Source of the DNA: Hemicentrotus pulcherrimus
Taxonomy: Eukaryota > Echinodermata > Echinoidea > Camarodonta > Strongylocentrotidae
Assembly (NCBI GenBank): GCA_003118195.1
Contig: BEXV01001137.1
Span: 72,525 to 82,677 of the forward strand
Reading direction: 5' to 3'
Length of the DNA: 10,153 nucleotides
Shown here: piece by piece, positions 5,653-10,153 of the stretch
Layout of the letters: each line of letters starts with the position of its first letter
Position numbering within the stretch: the stretch's first letter is position 1
The notes under the pieces: generated by a model
Told to the model about the DNA's origin: nothing
Seen by the model: the letters and a program-made list of their open reading frames with translations, nothing else
Database searches by the model: none
Program-made: the position numbers and the translations under genes

Positions 5653-7435
5653 GCAGTGATACGTATTTTGTCACGTAGAGTTTGTACAAGTCTCATCTTA
5701 TTGTTGCTGTTTGCAAGAAAAGCTGTTTTGGGTTGTTCTTGTTGGCATATAATATATTATCATCAAATAAAGAGGTACATCTTTGGGCTATTCGTCTCTG
5801 GTCAGCTTCTTTTGTGGAAGTTGCACTTCCATATCCATCGAACACCAAGTATGAGCTCCATAATGCTTAAGGTTGCAGCAGGTGACCACCATCTTAAACA
5901 AAGAGACCATTTCTGGCAGGTTGGATTGCTTGGAGAACAAATTCAGCAGGAGACCCAGAGAACTCTTTGTTGGATTCCGCATCACCCCACCTTTGAAAGG
6001 GAAAGTGCGTGGGAATAAGTTCATAAGCAAAGAACAAATCCATCTCAGTGGTGTAATTCAGGACACATGTGGTTCTGTTGAACAGTAGCGTTGGGTTGAC
6101 TTATGTGCTTTGTCCCCTGATTTTCACTCTCTTACTCTTGGCACCAATGGTCTTCATCTTGTCCTTACGAGTGCGTAGCTTGATATATCTGTAAACTTTC
6201 TACCATGCATTCATTTCGGATGCCGCTACTAGGCCAATTAGTACATGTTAATCACAATTAACAGATGAGCCAGCGACGATGCCAGTTGACAAGGAGACCA
6301 GGCAATTAGTTTCATATACAGCAAATGGTGATGTGCCTGCAGCCATCCAACAAAGATACATCTTTCTTTATTGTCTCTTGACCTGGTACTTTGCTGTATG
6401 TCTTTATGCTGCTCTGATGTACCAGTGTTTACTCCAGTGAACTGTTCCAGTTCATCACAGGTAGGAATACAGTGAGGAAGTGCATGAACCCACTTAGCCA
6501 ATGTACTGTCAGTGATTCCATGTCCATGAGTCATTTCTCAGGATGTATTCAGCTGCGCATCAGAAACTTTTCAAGGGTCTGATCAGAGAAGTTTCCACCC
6601 CAGAATATATCACTTATCTGTGAATTGTGTGTATTCATTTTGTGGCATGGTTTGCTCTAGAGCTTCCATCTGTTACCTGGCAGATTTGAACAAGGGAAAA
6701 TGTCCTGCAGCATGGAAATGTTGATCATTTCCCTCACACAGCTGAGATGGAGCTTCCAGTCCCCTGTCCTTTCAGCTGGAATGAAACATATTGCAGAAGA
6801 GACACATAAATTTCGGATATACTACAGCCATCCTACTGGACGTGTCCTGCTGCCCGATCAATGAGTAGTGAAATGACCTGACTTTAACTGTTTGACACAC
6901 TATTCTCAGGTACAGCAGTCACCTTCTTGTCCTGGCTGAGGAGTGCATCATACAGATTTGTAAAGTGGTCCTTATCTATGCTGTTTAAGACGCCAGGTTT
7001 ACCCATCAACAAGCCAAGGAGGGCAGCTGAAGAAGAATGTGAGCACGAAAAGAAGGGGGAAATGCATGACCAGATTGCATATGTATGACAGACCCTTTGG
7101 TGTACACTGTCTCCAATAGCTCTGCAAGCATACTTCCGCCTATGACGTACGTGGACTATTATGCTGCCGAGATATGACATGAGGAGGTGAAATCAACCAA
7201 AACAGACGATTACTTTTCCTAGGTCTTGAGAAGAAGGTACAATCCCTGCTGCCTTGATATACGAGGGCTGGTAAAATGTTACTGCACATATTCATAAGGT
7301 TATGTTTTTCACATTGTGACTGTGCAAGTATAGTGCTGTGTAGATGGTACTCGGATTGTAGGGGTCTAAATTTATGAAGGGCAGAGTTTTAATTCTCGTA
7401 CTGGTCACACTGCGTGGCCACTTTTATGAAACCAC
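5653..7435 (-). pseudogene. Decayed copy of an uncharacterised multi-copy invertebrate gene, interrupted by the LTR element
   Basis: Read on the minus strand across all three frames, this region yields an ordered string of protein-like segments: LPFINLDPYNPSTIYTAL and VTFYQPSYIKAAGIV (7400-7230), FHLLMSYLGSI (7192-7160), SVIHMQSGHAF (about 7090-7060), LLGLLMGKPGVLNSID (7010-6970), ERTGDWKLHL (6770-6740), FSDQTLEKFLMR (6590-6553), GITDSTLAKWVHALP and TGVNTGTSEQHKD (6517-6395), LVSLSTGIVAGSSVNCD (6300-6252), DKMKTIGAKSKRVKI (6165-6120), GGVMRNPTKSSLG (5990-5953), DGGHLLQ (about 5892-5872), VFDGYGSATSTKEADQRR (5850-5793), FLANSNNKMRLVQTLRDK (5717-5663). From memory these follow, in order, a large unnamed family frequent in marine invertebrate genomes; this is not checked by search. 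In-frame stops include 7292-7294 and 7193-7195, and at least six frame changes occur. No introns are apparent. The frame is cut at 5652/5653 by the LTR. Function unknown; the DGG and VFDG acidic motifs weakly recall PIN/FEN-type nucleases. Confidence 0.7.
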
Positions 7436-7727
7436 TCTATGAAGGACAAAGCTCATGTTGCTCAGCTCAAGATGTCTATCTGTTTACGTGAGCCACACTT
7501 CCGGTGATTATACGCAGCTATTCCAACAATATTGGCGACAGAAATGACCTAGTCTATGAGCAGAGATGACATGGCATGTGCTATTGAGGTGCATTTCCTG
7601 TTTGAAAACTTGTGACTTTTGCCTTTGCAACATTAATAATACTAATGTGTCTCCATTTTCAGTTCCATCTCATGTTGAGTACTCTTCACGGTTGTACACT
7701 GTCAGTCTGATGGAAGCAGTCATATAT
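7436..7727. other. Non-coding stretch, nothing recognised
   Basis: No persuasive coding pattern in either strand. The relic may begin slightly upstream of 7435, but its N-terminal part cannot be followed. A CGGAAGT core on the minus strand (around 7499-7505) looks like an ETS-factor site, which is weak on its own. Confidence 0.4.
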
Positions 7728-7762
7728 GTGCATGTGTGTGTGTGTGGGTGGGTTGGTGTGTA
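7728..7762. repeat. TG microsatellite
   Basis: A run of alternating TG (about (TG)8) interrupted by GGG triplets, imperfect at both ends. This is simple-sequence DNA of slippage origin. Confidence 0.85.
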
Positions 7763-7900
7763 TACTTTATGTATAAGAAGTATTTAATTATTTAATGAAC
7801 GGTTTATTTGTAATGATATGTATTACAATGGTGCTTTTCTAGTATAGACATTTAATTGTATTCATAACGTATCTATTTTAATACAATGAGATAAAATTGG
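7763..7900. other. AT-rich spacer with an eroded partial repeat unit
   Basis: Mostly AT-rich. The segment TAGACATTTAATTGTA at 7844-7859 resembles the TAGACATTTAAATTTTGTATTT part of the following tandem units, suggesting an eroded additional copy at the left edge of the array. Confidence 0.45.
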
Positions 7901-8500
7901 AAATGGTGGCCATTTGGGGCGCCATTTTGGATTTTGGAAAGGGCTCAAGTACCGGTAGTTTTACTGCTACTTGTGTGTCAAAAAATGTATTAGTAAGTAT
8001 TTAGTTGAGTTCCTTAGGCTGAAAACATATATTTAGAAATTTAAATTTGGTATTTGGGTTATCTAGTTGCACTGTTATAGGAAATACAGGAAATGGCGGC
8101 AATTTTGGGCGCCATTTTGGATTTTGGGATGGGCTAAAGTGTTTTATAGCTACTTGTGTGTTTCAAAACTTATCAACATGTATTTTAATGAGTTCCTTAT
8201 GCTGAAAACACATATATTTAGACATTTAAATCTTGTATTTGGGTGATCTAGTTGCACAGTTATAAGAAATACAGGAAGTAGCGGCAATTTTGGGCGCCAC
8301 TTTGGATTTTGGGATTGGCTAAAGAGCTACTTGCGTGTTTCAAAACTTATCAACATGTATTTGAATGAGTTCCTTATGCTAAAAAACATATATTTAGACA
8401 TTTAAATTTTGTATTTGGGTGATCTAGCTGCAAAGCTATAAGAAATTCAGGAAATGGCGGCCATTTTGGACGCCATCTTGGATTACGGAAAACGCTCAAG
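7901..8500. repeat. Tandem array of about 180-bp units, 3 full plus 1 partial
   Basis: Units start at 7901, 8091, 8276 and 8452 (spacings 190, 185 and 176 bp). Each opens with a variant of AAATGGCGGCNATTTTGGGC then GCCATTTTGGATT, followed by GCTACTTGTGTGT, GAGTTCCTTATGCTGAAAA, TATATTTAGACATTTAAAT, TATTTGGGTGATCTAGTTGCA and a return to GAAATACAGG. The last unit is cut near 8500. Units 2 and 3 share features (GGGATNGGCTAAAG, CTTATCAACATGTATTT) absent from unit 1, while the partial unit 4 resembles unit 1 more in its first 45 bases. The GGCGCC core is GC-rich and nearly palindromic in otherwise AT-rich DNA. No ORF spans the units, so this is satellite-like or transposon-derived DNA. Confidence 0.85.
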
Positions 8501-8788
8501 GAGGATATACAAGAGTTATTCTAGACATATTCCTGGAGCTATCCTGAAAAAAAATTAGCTTGTTACCAAAAATGTCCTATTTTAACCTAATGCTCTTGGC
8601 CTATAATTGAACAAAATGTCATTCAAGCATCCATTGAAAATTAACAGAACAGTACTATGGTGCTTTTGGAAATGGGTGGCCTAGCAAATAAATCAAAATG
8701 GTGTCTTAACTAAAATATCCAGCATGCTTTATATGGCATCTTCTACTGTGGCATTCACCAAAATAATATCTCAAGGTGTTTCCCCTGC
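8501..8788. other. Non-coding AT-rich stretch
   Basis: No ORF of note and no recognised repeat. It includes AAATGGGTGGCC near 8670 and AAAATGGTGTC near 8696, faintly like the array core but too short to assign. Confidence 0.4.
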
Positions 8789-8818
8789 GCACACACACAC
8801 ACACAAGAAAAAAAAAAA
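8789..8818. repeat. (AC)n microsatellite followed by A-run
   Basis: About (AC)7 from 8791 to 8804, then AGAAAAAAAAAAA. It could be an independent microsatellite or the 3' tail of an old retroposon, but no retroposon body was recognised upstream. Confidence 0.8.
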
Positions 8819-9189
8819 TTGTAATGATCAATTTTTTCATGGTTGTTGAACATTTCCTGTATTTGTCATATTTTAGATATCAATATATCCATATTCCTAA
8901 CACAATCAGGTTGAATTATTAGCTTTTTAGCTTTTATTCAGTCACAACCTTGCTGCTTCAGCTATTTACTCATTAAAAACACTCATAAGCTAACAATAGA
9001 ATCTTATTAAAACTGGATTTGAAACTGGACTGGTAACCAATGTAAATTACTTTGGGTTCTATAGAACGAACCATTTTTAGGTATATCATTATCTCGGTGA
9101 CTTTTGTCCTTTGGCCTCACGACCCCAAAACTGATCAGATCAGACCATTGGTCTGTCGATGACAGATCACCTATTGATTTTGCTAGAAT
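8819..9189. other. Non-coding AT-rich stretch
   Basis: No coding signal, repeat or RNA gene recognised. Stop codons are frequent in all frames. Confidence 0.4.
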
Positions 9190-9228
9190 TTTCTTTCTTT
9201 ATTTCTTTCTTTATTTTTATTTCTTCCG
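9190..9228. repeat. TTTC/TTTA-rich pyrimidine tract
   Basis: TTTTCTTTCTTTATTTCTTTCTTTATTTTTATTTCTT, a low-complexity tract with a tetranucleotide rhythm. The short ORFs crossing it are artefacts of this composition. Confidence 0.75.
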
Positions 9229-10153
9229 TACACTTTTTTGTGCACACGTTTACTCGAAATCGACGTCAATTTCCTTCAAATTTCTGTCAGTCATCAGGCC
9301 CTATGATTTCAAGTCAAATTAACTTTTCAAGGTCGTCAGGTCATCGTGACGTCATCCAGGCACCATTTTGTAAAAATCAGGTCATTATCATATCTCGATA
9401 ACGAGTCATCAAAAATCAACCATATTTGGTATACATCAATTTCAGGTCAAAGGTCAACTAAGAATGTCAAAAAATTCCGCGCACGCACCTCACGCGCGCG
9501 TCAAAATTTTAAAATGCTCAAAATCATCTCAAATTAGTTTTGCATATGTTTCAGGCCATTCTAAGCATTTTATAAAAAAAACCTGCGCATTTTCGCGCGT
9601 CCTTGCATTTCGCAACGTAGAATCGCCAAAATTTCTCTGTCATCATATTTTTCACATTTTTTCAAGTATTTTGATATTTTGTTCATCTTTTTCTGACCAT
9701 TGATAACGGATTGAGCGTCCGCATCCGTGCGTGCGAGCTCTTGTAATACATAACATACATGTGCGAAAACATGCCTATACAAAATTCATTGTAACTCTTC
9801 AGAATGGATAGATAACCCCAATTGTTTTCATATTTAGATAGAATATGAGTCAGAAATATGATTTCATGTCTCATTTTACCCTCAATTAACTCATGACGTC
9901 ATCTTAATGGCCTCCGAACTCAAAATTTTAATTTGCATATTATGATGTCAGCAAATTTTTGGTAAATTGATTGTATCTCTGTTAATGTTGACCGATTTTC
10001 TCTTAAATTTCGAAATGTTCTAGCTGAGACAATTAACTAGAAATGCAGTTACACGAGATTTCATTTTGACAATGGCATCATGGCGTATTTTTTCGATCAA
10101 AGGAGGCCGATCAATTTTTCATATTTTGCGTGTATTCTCTATGGGACATGACT
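9229..10153. other. Non-coding DNA with CpG-rich patches; no gene seen
   Basis: AT-rich sequence broken by CpG-rich, partly alternating purine-pyrimidine patches at about 9479-9500, 9583-9600 and 9715-9737. Isolated perfect motifs occur: TGACGTCA at 9347-9354 and 9894-9901, AGGTCAAAGGTCA at 9444-9456 and ATTTGCAT at 9931-9938. The style (GTGACGTCATC, TTTGCATAT, CGCGCGTCAAAATTTTAAAATG) suggests dispersed repeat-derived DNA, but no boundaries or second copies are visible in the window. Confidence 0.4.
9444..9456 (+). promoter_or_regulatory. Perfect DR1-type motif (possible nuclear-receptor site)
   Basis: Two AGGTCA half-sites separated by one A, the consensus for HNF4/RXR-type receptors in animals. 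No gene is seen near it, so function is doubtful. Confidence 0.2.

Noticed and set aside
5788..6030. 80-residue minus-strand ORF as a separate small gene
   Set aside because: Only its first half (GGVMRNPTKSSLG) fits the relic; the rest is out of frame with the next relic blocks. It is a fragment, not a gene.
6238..6534. 98-residue minus-strand ORF starting MTHGHGITDST as an intact gene
   Set aside because: It begins mid-domain and leaves the family pattern after the SRDNKE segment, where the continuation SPFAVYETN is in another frame. It is part of the pseudogene.
6884..7180. 98-residue minus-strand ORF as an intact gene
   Set aside because: The start MSYLGSI and the end LLGLLMGKPGVLNSID fit the relic, but the middle is out of frame: two compensating frameshifts inside a pseudogene.
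7258..7285. TATACGAGGGCTGGTAAAATGTTACTGC looked like a mariner terminal inverted repeat
   Set aside because: On the minus strand it encodes part of the VTFYQPSYIKAAGIV block of the gene relic, and no matching inverted end exists in the window.
7510..7560. TATTCCAACAATATTGGCGACAG as a piece of a molluscan SINE
   Set aside because: A faint resemblance from memory over about 20 bases; no promoter boxes, tail or second copy to support it.
9104..9401. Overlapping plus-strand ORFs of 72-80 residues with Phe-rich stretches
   Set aside because: The Phe/Ser runs come from the TTTC tract; the two frames overlap, and there is no start context or known motif.

Overview
The window is eukaryotic, AT-rich, largely non-coding genomic DNA from an animal, probably a marine invertebrate. 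Evidence for this is a Metaviridae-type (Ty3/Gypsy) LTR retrotransposon, microsatellites, tandem repeats built on a GGCGCCATTTTGG core, and the eroded remains of a multi-copy protein family that I recall from marine invertebrate genomes. I cannot name the species. No tRNA, rRNA or CRISPR array was recognised, and I see no intact host gene.

Layout. (1) Positions 1-5652 hold a nearly complete LTR retrotransposon on the minus strand; only about 150 bp of its 3' LTR lies beyond the left edge. In the element's own direction (right to left) it has: 5' LTR (5652-5223), a tRNA-Pro-like primer binding site (5218-5202), leader, gag (from 5064), protease (end of the gag frame, stop at 3400), integrase (3399-2230), integrase C-terminal module plus reverse transcriptase and RNase H (2272-434), a short untranslated stretch, polypurine tract (293-283), and 3' LTR (282 to beyond 1). 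Integrase therefore lies upstream of reverse transcriptase, the reverse of the usual Ty3/Gypsy order. This and a SCAN-like capsid place it with the Gmr1-like group first described from Atlantic cod. The LTRs differ at 7 substitutions and 1 indel over 282 bp (about 2.5%), so the insertion is fairly young. It nevertheless carries an in-frame UAA in gag, an in-frame UAG between protease and integrase, a frame change in the integrase C-terminus and a lost zinc-knuckle cysteine. The RT, RNase H and DD35E residues are all present.

(2) Positions 5653 to about 7435 (minus strand) hold a decayed protein-coding relic with many stops and frameshifts, recognisable only when all three frames are read together. 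The retrotransposon inserted directly into its reading frame, so the rest of the relic should lie beyond the left edge of the window. This is a nested arrangement: an old gene copy, already decaying or later decayed, interrupted by a younger element.

(3) Positions about 7436-10153 show no gene. They contain a TG microsatellite, a tandem array of about 176-190 bp units (7901-8500) with a GC-rich palindromic core in AT-rich DNA, an (AC)n/poly-A tract, a TTTC-rich tract, and a right-hand segment (9300-9760) with short CpG-rich alternating purine-pyrimidine patches and isolated CRE-like and DR1-like motifs that are probably incidental.
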